Origin: Lysobacter firmicutimachus
GTDB taxonomy: Bacteria > Pseudomonadota > Gammaproteobacteria > Xanthomonadales > Xanthomonadaceae
Assembly: GCF_037027445.1 (NCBI RefSeq)
Contig: NZ_JBANDL010000002.1
Span: 1,674,001-1,738,000 of the forward strand
DNA length: 64,000 nucleotides
Direction of reading: 5' to 3'
The first letter of the stretch is position 1, and each line of letters begins with the position of its first letter. The notes beneath the pieces are model-generated. The model was not told where the DNA came from. It saw nothing but the letters and a program-made list of their open reading frames with translations, and ran no database searches. The translations under genes were made by a program, and so were the position numbers. Positions 1-8,460 of this stretch are shown piece after piece.

Positions 1-1
1 C

Positions 2-1573
2 CAGCCCCACCGCCTGGACCAGGGCTTCGCGGTGTCCGAGTTGGACGCGCTGCGGCGCCGGGCCCATACCGCAGCGGTCGACCAGGCCCTGTTCTCGGTC
101 TATCTGCTGTTCGCGCGCCGGGTTGGCTTGCGCGCGGAACGCGATTTCCGCCTGGCACGCGACCTGCCGCGCCTGCTCGGCCACGAGTGCGAGTGGGAAC
201 GGGCCGCGCAGGCCTACCTGGACGATCGCTGGGAAGCGGGGCTGGACGAGCCCGGCCCCGAAGCGCCGGCGTCGCCGCGCGCGGCGCAGGCGCACGAGCC
301 GCGTTGGGCCCCGTCCTATGTCGAGCGGGTGCGGATCTTCCATTTCAAGGGCATCGAGCAGGTCGAACTGCGCTTGGGCAGCGTCGCCGCGCGCGACGGC
401 GGCGCGCCCGGGGCGATGTTGCTGGGCGAGAACGCCGCGGGCAAAAGCACCGTGTTGCAGGCGTTGGCGCTGGCCCTGATGGACGACCGACAGCGCAACG
501 GCAGCCGCGCCCAGGGGTTGGAATTCCTGCCGCGGCAGCGTGCATCCTGGGACGTATCGACCGAACGGCCGTATGTCGAGGTATTGCTGTCCTCCGGCGA
601 GAGCAAGCGGGTCGAGATCGATTCGCTGGGGAGGTTTCGTTCCCATGCGGGCGGTCCGCCGACGATGGTGCTGGCCTATGGCGCGCGCCGGTTCTTCCGG
701 GCCCACGGCCGCATCCCGCACCACGGCCTCCATCGCAGCCTGTTCGATCCGTTCGCGGTGCTGGAGGACCCGTCGAACTGGCTGACCGAAGCGCCGCGCG
801 CCGCCTTCGACGCCGTCGCCCGGGCCATGCGCGAAATCTTCGCCCTGCACGGCGACGACGACATTTTCCGCAACCACAGCGGCCACGTGCTGGTGCGCGC
901 GCACGGCCGGGTCACGCCGATCGAGCGCATGAGCGACGGCTACCGCGCCTTGTTCGCGATGGCGGTGGACATCATGCGGCGCATGGTCGAGGCCTGGGGC
1001 AACCTGGAATACGCGCAGGGCACGGTGCTGATCGACGAGATCGACGTGCACCTGCACCCGCGCTGGAAGATCGAAGTCATGTCGGCGCTGCGCCGGGCCA
1101 TGCCGCGGGTGCAGTTCGTGGTCAGCGCGCACGATGCGCTGTGCTTGCGCGGCATGCGCGACGGCGAAGTGCACGTGCTGTACCGCGACGGCGACGACAG
1201 CATCCGCGCGCGCGAGGACCTGCCCAACATCGAGCTGCTGCGCACCGATCAGTTGCTGACTTCGGACATCTTCGGCCTGGCCAGCACCGCACGGCCGGAG
1301 ACCGAAGCGGCATTGAACCGCTACGCCTACCTGCTGGGCCTGCCCGAGCCGCTTCCGCCCGAGACGCAGGAGCGCCACCGGCTGGCGGCTGCGCTGCAGG
1401 CCTTGCCGCGCGGCGACACGCCGGCCGAGCAACTGATCGGCGAAGCCACCGAGCGCTACATCGAAGGCCGTCGACGCGGTTCGGCGGTCGAACGCGAGGC
1501 GATGCGCGAAGACGCGTTGGACGAGATCGTGCGCCGCCTGGAACGGCAGCTGGGCGTGGAGGCGGGCGAGTGA
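2..1573 (+). CDS. AAA-family ATPase, PtuA-like (Septu-type defence), 5' partial
   Basis: Probable ATPase subunit of a two-gene Septu-like anti-phage system. Counting from the GTG at 32, an N-terminal helical region (about residues 1-95) precedes an SMC/RecF-type ATPase. It has Walker A GENAAGKST (132-140), an RMSDGYR signature near 300 and Walker B LIDEIDVHLHP (333-343). The frame stays open and protein-like upstream of the GTG (HRLDQGFA), so the real start may lie outside the window; a weak AGGG before the GTG leaves 32 possible. The stop overlaps the next start (GTGA), implying translational coupling to the HNH nuclease gene. In such systems the ATPase is thought to sense or gate and the nuclease to act. 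The family is clear; the Septu assignment is inferred from the pairing. Confidence 0.8.
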   Translation, partial: QPHRLDQGFAVSELDALRRRAHTAAVDQALFSVYLLFARRVGLRAERDFRLARDLPRLLGHECEWERAAQAYLDDRWEAGLDEPGPEAPASPRAAQAHEPRWAPSYVERVRIFHFKGIEQVELRLGSVAARDGGAPGAMLLGENAAGKSTVLQALALALMDDRQRNGSRAQGLEFLPRQRASWDVSTERPYVEVLLSSGESKRVEIDSLGRFRSHAGGPPTMVLAYGARRFFRAHGRIPHHGLHRSLFDPFAVLEDPSNWLTEAPRAAFDAVARAMREIFALHGDDDIFRNHSGHVLVRAHGRVTPIERMSDGYRALFAMAVDIMRRMVEAWGNLEYAQGTVLIDEIDVHLHPRWKIEVMSALRRAMPRVQFVVSAHDALCLRGMRDGEVHVLYRDGDDSIRAREDLPNIELLRTDQLLTSDIFGLASTARPETEAALNRYAYLLGLPEPLPPETQERHRLAAALQALPRGDTPAEQLIGEATERYIEGRRRGSAVEREAMREDALDEIVRRLERQLGVEAGE

Positions 1574-2529
1574 GGCGGGTGGATCGCGAGCGGGTGGCGC
1601 CGCCGGCTTCGTTGACCGCGGCCGATGGCGCCGGGCCGCGCGAGCTCAAGCGCGCACGCGGCCATTACCGCGACAAGAACGCCACCGGCTTCGCCTTCGC
1701 CGCCTACAAGAGCGCGGACGTGGCCGAGGCGATGCGGGCTTTGTTCGGCGGCAAGTGCGCGTACTGCGAGTCGTTCCATAGCGCCAGTTCGCCTACCGAC
1801 GTCGAGCACTACCGGCCCAAGGGCGGGGTCGAGGGCGAAGCCGGCCACCGCGGTTACTGGTGGTTGGCCGCCGACTGGCGCAACCTGCTGCCCAGTTGCG
1901 TGCTGTGCAATCGCCGCAACGGCCTGCGCATCGCCCAGCCAGGCATGGCGGGCGCCGACGTGGCGGCGTCGAAGCCGGTGACGGTGGGCAAGGGCAATCT
2001 GTTTCCGATCCGCGGCCGCCGCGCGACCGGTCCCCGCGGCGACTGCGAGGCCGAGGACCCGCTGCTGATCGATCCGACCCGGCGCGATCCCGCCGCGCAT
2101 CTGGATTGGCCGCAGGACAAGCTGTCGTTGGTGACGCCGCGCTTCCTAGGCCGCGACCCCGACCCTTACGGCCGGGCCACCATCGATATCCTCGGCTTGA
2201 ACCGACAGGACCTGGTCGAAGCGCGCACCCGGCATCTGGACGCGGCGCGCGTTCTGCTGGCCAACGCCGAATTCGCACTGACCGTCGCGAGCGTGCTGAG
2301 CGGCGACGCGTTGCAGGAAAGCCTGCGGCGTTTCGACGAGACCATGGCCTTGCTCAGCGGGATGTGCGCGCCCGACCGGCCGTATTCGGCCATGCTCGAG
2401 GCGCATCTGAAGCAGCGGCTGAGCGATCTGCTCGCGCAGTACCGCGCCTTGCGCGCGCAGCGGCGATCGGAGGCGAGCGTGCCGGCGGCGGGCGAACGGG
2501 AGCTCGCCGAAGACGCGATGGACGCCTGA
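1570..2529 (+). CDS. HNH endonuclease, PtuB-like / TIGR02646-type
   Basis: Predicted HNH nuclease of 319 aa, the probable effector of the ATPase/nuclease pair. A zinc-binding CAYC (63-66) comes first, then the catalytic-His segment VEHYRPK (78-84), and then NLLPSCVLCNRRN with C110 and C113, the classic Cys-x2-Cys / His / Asn / Cys-x2-Cys layout. The C-terminal half is helical and charged. The frame is open far upstream, but GTG at 1570 overlaps the ATPase stop and gives the usual family length. TIGR02646-type nucleases next to AAA ATPases occur in Septu and in retron Ec78. No reverse transcriptase or msr/msd is visible here, though upstream sequence is missing. REP copies follow directly. Confidence 0.82.
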   Translation: MRRVDRERVAPPASLTAADGAGPRELKRARGHYRDKNATGFAFAAYKSADVAEAMRALFGGKCAYCESFHSASSPTDVEHYRPKGGVEGEAGHRGYWWLAADWRNLLPSCVLCNRRNGLRIAQPGMAGADVAASKPVTVGKGNLFPIRGRRATGPRGDCEAEDPLLIDPTRRDPAAHLDWPQDKLSLVTPRFLGRDPDPYGRATIDILGLNRQDLVEARTRHLDAARVLLANAEFALTVASVLSGDALQESLRRFDETMALLSGMCAPDRPYSAMLEAHLKQRLSDLLAQYRALRAQRRSEASVPAAGERELAEDAMDA

Positions 2530-2553
2530 ACCGCGTCGGTTTTTTGGCGCTCT

Positions 2554-2685
2554 GGTCGCGGCTTACGCCGCTCCTACAAGGGCCGACTTCGCTTGGGGTA
2601 GGAGCGGCGCAAGCCGCGACCGCGGGGTTGCAGGTCGCGGCGCGGCCGGATGCGGGTTCGATGTCGCGACTTGCGTCGCTCCTAC
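2554..2685. repeat. Three REP-like palindromic repeats
   Basis: Three copies of a roughly 24-bp repeat (core GTAGGAGCGGCGCAAGCC) in alternating orientation: 2554-2577 (reverse), 2598-2621 (forward), 2663-2685 (reverse, degenerate). Each holds a short internal inverted repeat (GCGGC...GCCGC). The same unit recurs at 12625, 14127, 20148, 20233, 51301, 60758 and 60819. The cluster lies between the 3' ends of the convergent defence operon and M2 peptidase gene, the usual setting for REP elements. Confidence 0.85.
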
Positions 2686-2708
2686 CCTGAGCGGCGGAGC
2701 GTCGCGCG

Positions 2709-2746
2709 TTCCAATCCCCAATCCCCAATCCCAAATCCCAATCCCG
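2709..2746. repeat. CCCCAAT-type heptamer array
   Basis: About five tandem copies of a 7-bp unit (CCCCAAT/CCCAAAT). Similar arrays occur at 49000-49027, 49132-49166 and 60918-60952. It lies next to the REP cluster and just before the M2 peptidase terminator. Function unknown. Confidence 0.8.
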
Positions 2747-2750
2747 CCCC

Positions 2751-2780
2751 AAAGAAAAACCGGCCGAAGCCGGTTTCTCT
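2751..2780 (-). terminator. Rho-independent terminator of the M2 peptidase gene
   Basis: A perfect 8-bp stem (2757-2764 with 2769-2776) around a CGAA/TTCG tetraloop, followed on the minus strand by a T-rich tail. It sits 37 bp past the peptidase stop codon. Confidence 0.85.
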
Positions 2781-2813
2781 TTGTCCGCATCGCGCGGCCG
2801 CAGCCGCGTCGTT

Positions 2814-4823
2814 TCAGCCCTGGGCCGGCTTGGCGGCCGCCGCCGGCTTGGCCGGGGCCGCGGCGCCCGCCGCGGAGGCCTGCCAGCCGCAGCTCTTGCC
2901 TTCGTTCTGCTGCTTGAGCCAGGTCTGCAGCGGGGCGAAGTACTCCAGCACCGCCGAGGCGTCCATCTTTTCGCCGCCGGTCAGTTCCTTCATGGTCTGC
3001 TGCCAGGGCTGGCTGGCGCCCTTGCTCAGCATCGCCTGGAACTTCGCGCCGGCGGCCTTGTTGCCGTAGAAGCTGCATTCGTACAGCGGGCCCTTGTAGC
3101 CGGCCGCGTCGCACAGCGACTTGTAGAACTGGAACTGCAGCACGTGCGAGAGGAAGTAGCGCGTGTACGGGGTGTTGCCCGGTACGTGGTACTTGGCGCC
3201 GGCGTCGAAGAATTCTTCGCCGCGCGCCTCGACCGGGGCCACGCCCTGGTACTTGGCCTTCAGGTCCCACCAGGCCTTGTTGTACTCGCCCGGCTTGATC
3301 GAGCCGTCGAACACGCCCCAGCGCCAGCGGTCGATCATCAGGCCGAACGGCAGGAACGAAACCTTGGCCAGGGCCATGCGCATCTGCGCGTTGATCAGGG
3401 CTTCGTTGCTCTGTTGCTGGGCGCCGACCAGGCCGATCGACTGCAAGTACTTCGGCGTCATCGCCAGGACGATGGTGTCGCCGATGGCTTCGTGGAAGCC
3501 GTCGTGGGCGCCGGTCTGGAACAGCGGCGGCTGGTTGTTGTAGGCCAGGTAGTAATAGACGTGGCCGAGCTCGTGGTAGATGGTGGTGAAATCTTCCTCG
3601 TTCGGCTTGATGCACATCTTGGTGCGCACGTCGCCGGACATGTTCATGTCCCAGGCGCTGGCGTGGCAGACCACGTCGCGGTCGCGCGGCTTGATGAACT
3701 GGGTCTTGGTCCAGTAGCTGTCGGGCAGCTTGGGCATGCCGAGCGAAACGTAGAAGTCTTGCGCGCGCTCGGTCATCTGCTTGGCGTTGGCCTGGGCGGC
3801 GTCGACGTCGACCTGCGCCTCGGCGCTCGGGCTCAGCTCATCGCCGGCCTTGGCGCGCTGGGCGTCGAGGTGCTTCTGGTACTGAACCGCCAGCGCGCCG
3901 GTGATGTCGAGGTTGCCGGCCTGCTGTTCGCTGTAAGGGGCGAGGATGTCCCACAGATTGCCCCAGTCCTGCTGCCACATGTTGCCGAGCAGATGCGCCG
4001 GCAGCAGGCCGCCCGCGACCTGGCCCTTGTCGGCGCCGTACTTGGTCTCCAGACGGGTGCGGGTGTAGCAGTGCAGTTGCTCGTACAGCGGCTTGACCTG
4101 GCCCCAGAGGCGATCGGTTTCGGCGGCCAGTTCGGTCGGGCTCATGTCGTAGCCGGAGCGCCACAGTTCGCCGGTGTCGGCGTAGCCCAGGTTGTGCGCG
4201 CCCTCGTTGACCAGTTCGACGAAGCGCGTGTAGTCCTTGCGCATCGGCTTGGAGATGCTGTGCCAACCCTTCCAGGCGTCGAGCTGGGCGTCGTAATCGC
4301 GGGTGGTGCTGCGCAACACGTCCTCGAGTTCGCCCAACTGGCGGCATTCGCTGTCGTTCGGGCCGGTGCAATAAGTGCCCGATCCGTACATGCCTTCCAT
4401 GCGGGTGGCGATTTGGGTCAGCTCGGCGAGCTTGGCCGGATCTTTCGGCGCCGGCATCGCGGTGCCGATCTTCAGCAACTGGATGGCGCGCGCGGTGGCC
4501 GGCGACATCGGCTGGCCTTCGAACTTCTTGGATTGCTCGATCCAGCTGTTGAGCTGGCTGAGATAACGCTCGTTGGCCTTGGCCGAGAGCAACTGGCTGT
4601 CGTCGTTGATGTAGGTGGAAGACAACCACTGCGCCGCGGTCATCTCCGGGTACATCTTCTTGTACTCGTCGTTGACCCGGGCGATGAACTGGTCCGCGGT
4701 CTCGCCTTCGGGGGCGGCGGGCTTGGCGTCGCTGGAGGAGGGGACGGGTTCCTTCTTGCAGGCGCTCAGGCCGAGGACGGCCGCCGCGATGCCAAGCGCC
4801 AGCAAGGCGCGAACGTGTTTCAT
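2814..4823 (-). CDS. M2-family peptidyl-dipeptidase (ACE homologue), lipoprotein
   Basis: Zinc metallopeptidase of 669 aa homologous to angiotensin-converting enzyme. It is expected to remove C-terminal dipeptides from peptides in the periplasm. The N-terminus is a lipoprotein signal ending in lipobox LSAC, followed by KK and a Ser/Ala/Pro-rich spacer. The zinc site HELGH lies at residues 417-421, followed by [14 protein letters not shown] and, a little later, HEAIGD, which carries the third zinc ligand as in the M2 family. The single-domain length fits bacterial ACE homologues known from Xanthomonas. It is monocistronic, with its own terminator downstream and a 513-bp gap upstream. Confidence 0.93.
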   Translation of the reverse strand: MKHVRALLALGIAAAVLGLSACKKEPVPSSSDAKPAAPEGETADQFIARVNDEYKKMYPEMTAAQWLSSTYINDDSQLLSAKANERYLSQLNSWIEQSKKFEGQPMSPATARAIQLLKIGTAMPAPKDPAKLAELTQIATRMEGMYGSGTYCTGPNDSECRQLGELEDVLRSTTRDYDAQLDAWKGWHSISKPMRKDYTRFVELVNEGAHNLGYADTGELWRSGYDMSPTELAAETDRLWGQVKPLYEQLHCYTRTRLETKYGADKGQVAGGLLPAHLLGNMWQQDWGNLWDILAPYSEQQAGNLDITGALAVQYQKHLDAQRAKAGDELSPSAEAQVDVDAAQANAKQMTERAQDFYVSLGMPKLPDSYWTKTQFIKPRDRDVVCHASAWDMNMSGDVRTKMCIKPNEEDFTTIYHELGHVYYYLAYNNQPPLFQTGAHDGFHEAIGDTIVLAMTPKYLQSIGLVGAQQQSNEALINAQMRMALAKVSFLPFGLMIDRWRWGVFDGSIKPGEYNKAWWDLKAKYQGVAPVEARGEEFFDAGAKYHVPGNTPYTRYFLSHVLQFQFYKSLCDAAGYKGPLYECSFYGNKAAGAKFQAMLSKGASQPWQQTMKELTGGEKMDASAVLEYFAPLQTWLKQQNEGKSCGWQASAAGAAAPAKPAAAAKPAQG

Positions 4824-5336
4824 GAGTGCTCTCTCCGGGGATGTGCCGCGCTGCTCGCGCGAGCCAGAAGGCTAGAGGCCGGTTCGGCCGGACGCAAGCC
4901 GTGTCGCGCGAGTGTGCGAGACAGCTCCCGTCGGTGCTGCGCCGCGCCGGATGCGACCGATGGTTTCGCGCAAAGTCGGCATGGATCGGCGACTGGAAAC
5001 GTTTACTCGTGAGGCGCCGAACCATGACGGTTGGCTGATTCGGGCGAGTCGCCGAATTTGCGGTGACGGCGAAAAGGTTATTTTTTGGTTATTTGTAAGC
5101 TCTGTTTCGTTAATTTTTTGGAAACTCATGGGCGGTGTTGCAACGATGTGGGCAAAGTCGCAGTGTTGTTCAGCTTTCGAAACGCCGGTCGCGCTCCTGG
5201 ATCGAACGCTGTCACACAAATCGATTTGACCCATGACGCGAAATTGGAAAAAGTGACGTCCAGCGACAGCTGCCCGGCAGCTGCGCCACCGGCGGGGAAA
5301 GGCCGGCGGCCGACCAAGCTTCAACGTGGGAACGAC
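4824..5336. other. Intergenic region with an AT-rich island
   Basis: A divergent gap between the M2 peptidase (minus) and a small membrane protein gene (plus). Much of 5070-5130 is strikingly AT-rich for this genome, with T runs, and there is a perfect palindrome AAATCGATTT at 5218-5227. TTGACC at 5226-5231 could be a -35 element, but no good -10 follows at the right distance. It probably holds both promoters. No gene or RNA is recognised. Confidence 0.5.
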
Positions 5337-5645
5337 ATGAATCAGACGACCGGGGCAGCGCGCGAGCGACGCCCGACCGCATGGGTGCGCGGCCACGACG
5401 GCGGCGAAAGCCTGTTCAGCCAGGACCTGGAATGGCATCGGGAGGAACCGGTCGCGGTGTCTTCGCGCCGTACCGCCGATCTGGGACGGGTGTTGTTCAC
5501 CGCCCTGCTGGCCCTGGCCGTGGTGGGCATCGTGATGATGAACGGTCCGGCCGATGCCGGTCCGGTGCGCCGGACCTCGTCCGCGCTGCCGGCGCCGGTG
5601 CTCGATGCCGAACCGGCGACGGTAAAGGTCCGCGGCGCGCGCTGA
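5337..5645 (+). CDS. Small single-pass membrane protein, unknown function
   Basis: A 102-aa protein, not recognised. The N-terminal half is polar and charged (about residues 1-55). One transmembrane segment follows (LFTALLALAVVGIVMM, about 58-73), and then a short Pro/Ala-rich tail. The positive charges before the segment suggest a cytoplasmic N-terminus. ATG at 5337 is chosen because GGGA lies about 6 nt upstream; the frame is open further up through the AT-rich gap, which looks noncoding. No partner gene is adjacent, and the call rests on composition and a plausible start. Confidence 0.5.
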   Translation: MNQTTGAARERRPTAWVRGHDGGESLFSQDLEWHREEPVAVSSRRTADLGRVLFTALLALAVVGIVMMNGPADAGPVRRTSSALPAPVLDAEPATVKVRGAR

Positions 5646-5912
5646 GCGCGGCCGCGACAGGCACTCGGTGGGGGTAGCGCCCGGAGGGGCGCAGTCAGGG
5701 GAAGGGAAGCAGCGAGAAGCGATGCCGGTTATGGGGATAGCCGGGTACGCACAGTTCGAATGGCGTCGACGCCACGGAGGGCGTCGGTGACCGCTGGCGT
5801 GGATCGTCCGGCGGCCGCTGCCCGACGGTTCTGCACCGTTCCGCCCGGCTTGCGAAACAGCGGCGCGCGGCCGGCCGGCGTCGCGCGGGACGATCCGCCG
5901 CGGCGGCCCCGC

Positions 5913-6386
5913 TCAGAAGATCAACGTGCGTTCCGGCATCCGCACCAGGCCGTGCTCGGCCAGCCATTGCCAGGCGCTTTCGGCGTCCTGTTCGACATAG
6001 GCGCGCGCCGAGCCGAGCCGGAAGCTGTAACCCCAGGCGTCCATGTCGGCGAGGATGCGCTCGCGCCCGGCGCCCGGGATGGCGTCGCCGAGCAGGGTCT
6101 GCAGCACGCACACCGCGTCCTCTTCGGCGACCGAATCGGTGGCGTCGGTATGCACCGCGGCGCGGCGCTCCGGCGGCAGCACGATCAGATGGCCGGCCTC
6201 GTGCAGCAGCGAGTGCACGGGCGTGTCGCCGCGCGCGTACACGGTGCTGCCGATCAGGCCGGCCTCGCTGTCGCCCCAGTAGCTGCCGGGGATGGTTTCG
6301 CCGTCGGCGACGCGTTCCAGGCGCAGGTCGTAGCGCGCCAGCAAAGCGGCGACATCGTCGAAGGCCACATCGGCGAGAGTGAGCAT
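5913..6386 (-). CDS. Hypothetical protein with an HEAGH putative zinc motif
   Basis: A 157-aa protein without signal peptide, not assigned to a named family. It carries HSLLHEAGHLIVLPPERR (about residues 58-75), an HExxH sequence in a helical setting as in zincin peptidases, followed by an acidic segment with possible further ligands (SVAEEDAVC). The rest is mixed alpha/beta with many aromatic residues. It lies downstream of minE on the same strand, separated by about 110 bp that contain a strong hairpin, so co-transcription with min is doubtful. Peptidase activity is a guess from the motif alone. Confidence 0.65.
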   Translation of the reverse strand: MLTLADVAFDDVAALLARYDLRLERVADGETIPGSYWGDSEAGLIGSTVYARGDTPVHSLLHEAGHLIVLPPERRAAVHTDATDSVAEEDAVCVLQTLLGDAIPGAGRERILADMDAWGYSFRLGSARAYVEQDAESAWQWLAEHGLVRMPERTLIF

Positions 6387-6451
6387 GAGCGGAGAGCGGC
6401 GGCGCGATGACGCCGCGGTAGCGGGGGAGAGGGCGGGCAGGCGAGCCAGGG

Positions 6452-6481
6452 CGGAGGGGGCAAGCGTGCTCGCCCCCTCCG
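6452..6481 (-). terminator. Stem-loop after minE
   Basis: Perfect 10-bp GC-rich arms (6452-6461 and 6472-6481) around a 10-nt loop, 18 bp past the minE stop. There is no T-run on the minus strand, so it is either a weak terminator or an mRNA 3'-end stabilising hairpin. Confidence 0.4.
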
Positions 6482-6499
6482 TTCTCGGATGGCGCGGGC

Positions 6500-6778
6500 T
6501 CAGGCCTGGGCCGGCGTGCCCGGGTTTTCCGGCAAGGCCACCGAGATGTCGAGGACCTTGTTGTCGCCTTCGCCGATCAGGTCGACCTTGACCGATTCGG
6601 TATCGACGTTGACGTACTTGCGGATCACTTCGAGCAGTTCGCGCTGCAGCATCGGCAGATAGTCGGGACCGCCCGGGCCGCCGCGACCGGCGCGTTCGTG
6701 GGCGACGATGATCCGCAGGCGATCCTTGGCGACCGCGGCGGTCTGCTTCTTGGCCAGCAGGAAGTCGAACAGACCCAT
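6500..6778 (-). CDS. minE: Cell division topological specificity factor MinE
   Basis: MinE of 92 aa. It stimulates MinD ATPase and drives pole-to-pole oscillation so that the MinC block on FtsZ is relieved at mid-cell. The N-terminus [20 protein letters not shown] is the amphipathic, membrane- and MinD-contacting part. [12 protein letters not shown] leads into the dimeric topological-specificity domain ([16 protein letters not shown]). An inserted Gly/Pro stretch (RGGPGGPD) replaces the shorter loop of E. coli. It starts 4 bp after minD ends, so both share one mRNA. Confidence 0.97.
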   Translation of the reverse strand: MGLFDFLLAKKQTAAVAKDRLRIIVAHERAGRGGPGGPDYLPMLQRELLEVIRKYVNVDTESVKVDLIGEGDNKVLDISVALPENPGTPAQA

Positions 6779-6782
6779 GAGC

Positions 6783-7592
6783 TCAACCTCCGAAGATCTT
6801 GCTGAAGAAGCCCTTCTTTTCCACCTGGGTGAAGCGCATCGGGCGCGAGTCGCCGAGCAGGCGGGCGACGGCGTCGTCGTAGGCCTGGGCTGCGTCGGAC
6901 TCGGTCTCCAGGATCACCGGCTCGCCTTTGTTGGAGGCGTTGAGCACGTCGCCGGATTCGGGGATCACGCCGATGGTCTTCAGGCCGAGGATTTCCTCGA
7001 CGTCGCCGATGCTGAGCATTTCGCCCGATTCGACCCGCTTCGGGCTGTAGCGGGTCAGCAGCAGGTGTTCCTTGACCCGCTCGCCGGCCTCGGCGCGGCG
7101 GGTCTTGGACGAAAGCAGGCCGAGGATGCGGTCGGAGTCGCGCACCGAGGAGACCTCCGGATTGACCACGACCACCGCCTGGTCGGCGAAGTACATGGCC
7201 AGGAACGCGCCTTTTTCGATGCCGGCCGGCGAGTCGCAGATGATGTAGTCGAAGCCGTCGGCGACCAGGTCGTCGAGCACTTTCTGCACGCCTTCCTTGG
7301 TCAGCGCGTCTTTGTCGCGGGTCTGCGAGGCGGCCAGGATGAACAGGTTCTCGAAGCGTTTGTCCTTGATCAGCGCCTGCTTGAGGCTGGCTTCGCCGTT
7401 GACGACGTTGACGAAGTCGTACACGACCCGGCGCTCGCAGCCCATGATCAGATCGAGGTTGCGCAAACCGACGTCGAAGTCGATCACGGCGACCTTGTGG
7501 CCGCGACGGGCGAGCCCGCAGGAGAGGCTGGCGCTGGTCGTGGTCTTGCCGACGCCGCCCTTGCCCGAAGTGACTACGATGATCTCGGTCAA
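6783..7592 (-). CDS. minD: Septum site-determining ATPase MinD (TTG start)
   Basis: MinD of 269 aa, the membrane-cycling ATPase that recruits MinC and is released by MinE. The deviant Walker A KGGVGKTT lies at about residues 11-18, followed by the ParA-family core ([23 protein letters not shown]). The C-terminal amphipathic membrane-targeting helix ([11 protein letters not shown]) is intact. The frame is open further upstream, but TTG at 7592, eight bases after a clean GGAGG, gives the exact family N-terminus [17 protein letters not shown]. The gap from minC is 25 bp and to minE 4 bp. Confidence 0.96.
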   Translation of the reverse strand: MTEIIVVTSGKGGVGKTTTSASLSCGLARRGHKVAVIDFDVGLRNLDLIMGCERRVVYDFVNVVNGEASLKQALIKDKRFENLFILAASQTRDKDALTKEGVQKVLDDLVADGFDYIICDSPAGIEKGAFLAMYFADQAVVVVNPEVSSVRDSDRILGLLSSKTRRAEAGERVKEHLLLTRYSPKRVESGEMLSIGDVEEILGLKTIGVIPESGDVLNASNKGEPVILETESDAAQAYDDAVARLLGDSRPMRFTQVEKKGFFSKIFGG

Positions 7593-7617
7593 AACACGTT
7601 CCTCCAATGGTGCGGCG

Positions 7618-8460
7618 TCAATCGAGCGCCGCAATTCTGATTTGCTCGTCTTCCAGCCAGACCTGCACGGCCTTGCCGCGCAACTCCTTCGGGATGTCTT
7701 CAAGCACCTTGTAATGGCCCGCGATCGCGACGAGTTCGGCATGGAACTCGCGGCAGAAGATGCGCGCCTTGTTGTTGCCCTGGGCGCCCGCCAGCGCGCG
7801 TCCGCGCAGCGGGCCGTAGATGTGGACCGAGCCGTCGGCGATGACCTCGGCGCCGGCGCCGACCGTGGTCAGCACGGTCAGGTCGCGGCCGTCGGCGTAG
7901 ACCTGCTGCCCCGAGCGTACCGGGGCGGACTGGATCAGGCCAACCGAAGAGGACTGAACCCCGGCCGCTGCTCCGCCACCCGAACGCGACGCGCCGTCCG
8001 GCCCCGCGTTGCCGCCGCGCGCGGCCCCCTCCGCGGCGACCGGCCGCGCCCGCTCGGGCTCGGCGGCCCGTGCCGGCTCGGCGGCCCGCGCCGGCGCCGT
8101 TTCGGCCGCGCCGTCCGCGCGTTCGTACGAAGCGCGGAACTTGGCCAGCAGGGGCAGGCCCAGGGCCTGCGACAGGCGATCGGTCTCGCTGGTGCCGTAA
8201 GCCAGGGCGACCGGCAGCACGCCGGCGGCGCGCAGGCCGTCGATCAGGGCCTGGGCGGTGGCCGCGTCCGGGGTCTGGCTGAGACCGCCGAAATCGAGCA
8301 CCACCGCGGCGCGGCCGAACATGTTCGGCGCGCGCTGGACCCGGGAACGCATCTCGGCGACCAGGCGGTCGACATCGAGGGTGCGGATGCGCAGGTTGGC
8401 GATGCCGACCTGGCCGATTTTGAGCTCGCCGGCCTGTTCGTAATCCACGGCCACGCTCAC
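7618..8460 (-). CDS. minC: Septum site-determining protein MinC
   Basis: MinC of 280 aa, the FtsZ polymerisation inhibitor recruited to the membrane by MinD. The N-domain runs to about residue 115 (ELKIGQVGIANLRI...SQALGLPLLAKF). It is joined by a roughly 60-residue linker rich in Ala, Arg, Glu, Gly and Pro to the C-terminal right-handed beta-helix domain (VRSGQQVYADGRDLTVLTTV through GHYKVLEDIPKELRGKAVQV). The linker is longer than in E. coli. GTG at 8460 overlaps the stop of the upstream acetyltransferase (GTGA) and lacks an obvious Shine-Dalgarno, so translation is probably coupled. Confidence 0.95.
   Translation of the reverse strand: MSVAVDYEQAGELKIGQVGIANLRIRTLDVDRLVAEMRSRVQRAPNMFGRAAVVLDFGGLSQTPDAATAQALIDGLRAAGVLPVALAYGTSETDRLSQALGLPLLAKFRASYERADGAAETAPARAAEPARAAEPERARPVAAEGAARGGNAGPDGASRSGGGAAAGVQSSSVGLIQSAPVRSGQQVYADGRDLTVLTTVGAGAEVIADGSVHIYGPLRGRALAGAQGNNKARIFCREFHAELVAIAGHYKVLEDIPKELRGKAVQVWLEDEQIRIAALD

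Noticed and set aside
187..1569. Upstream extension of the HNH gene frame (open from 187)
   Set aside because: It runs antiphase through the ATPase gene with Arg/Gly-rich composition; the GTG at 1570 with GTGA overlap gives a proper family length.
2781..5012. Long plus-strand open frame of 743 codons
   Set aside because: Antisense to the clear M2 peptidase gene; its Val/Gly/His-rich composition is the usual GC-rich shadow.
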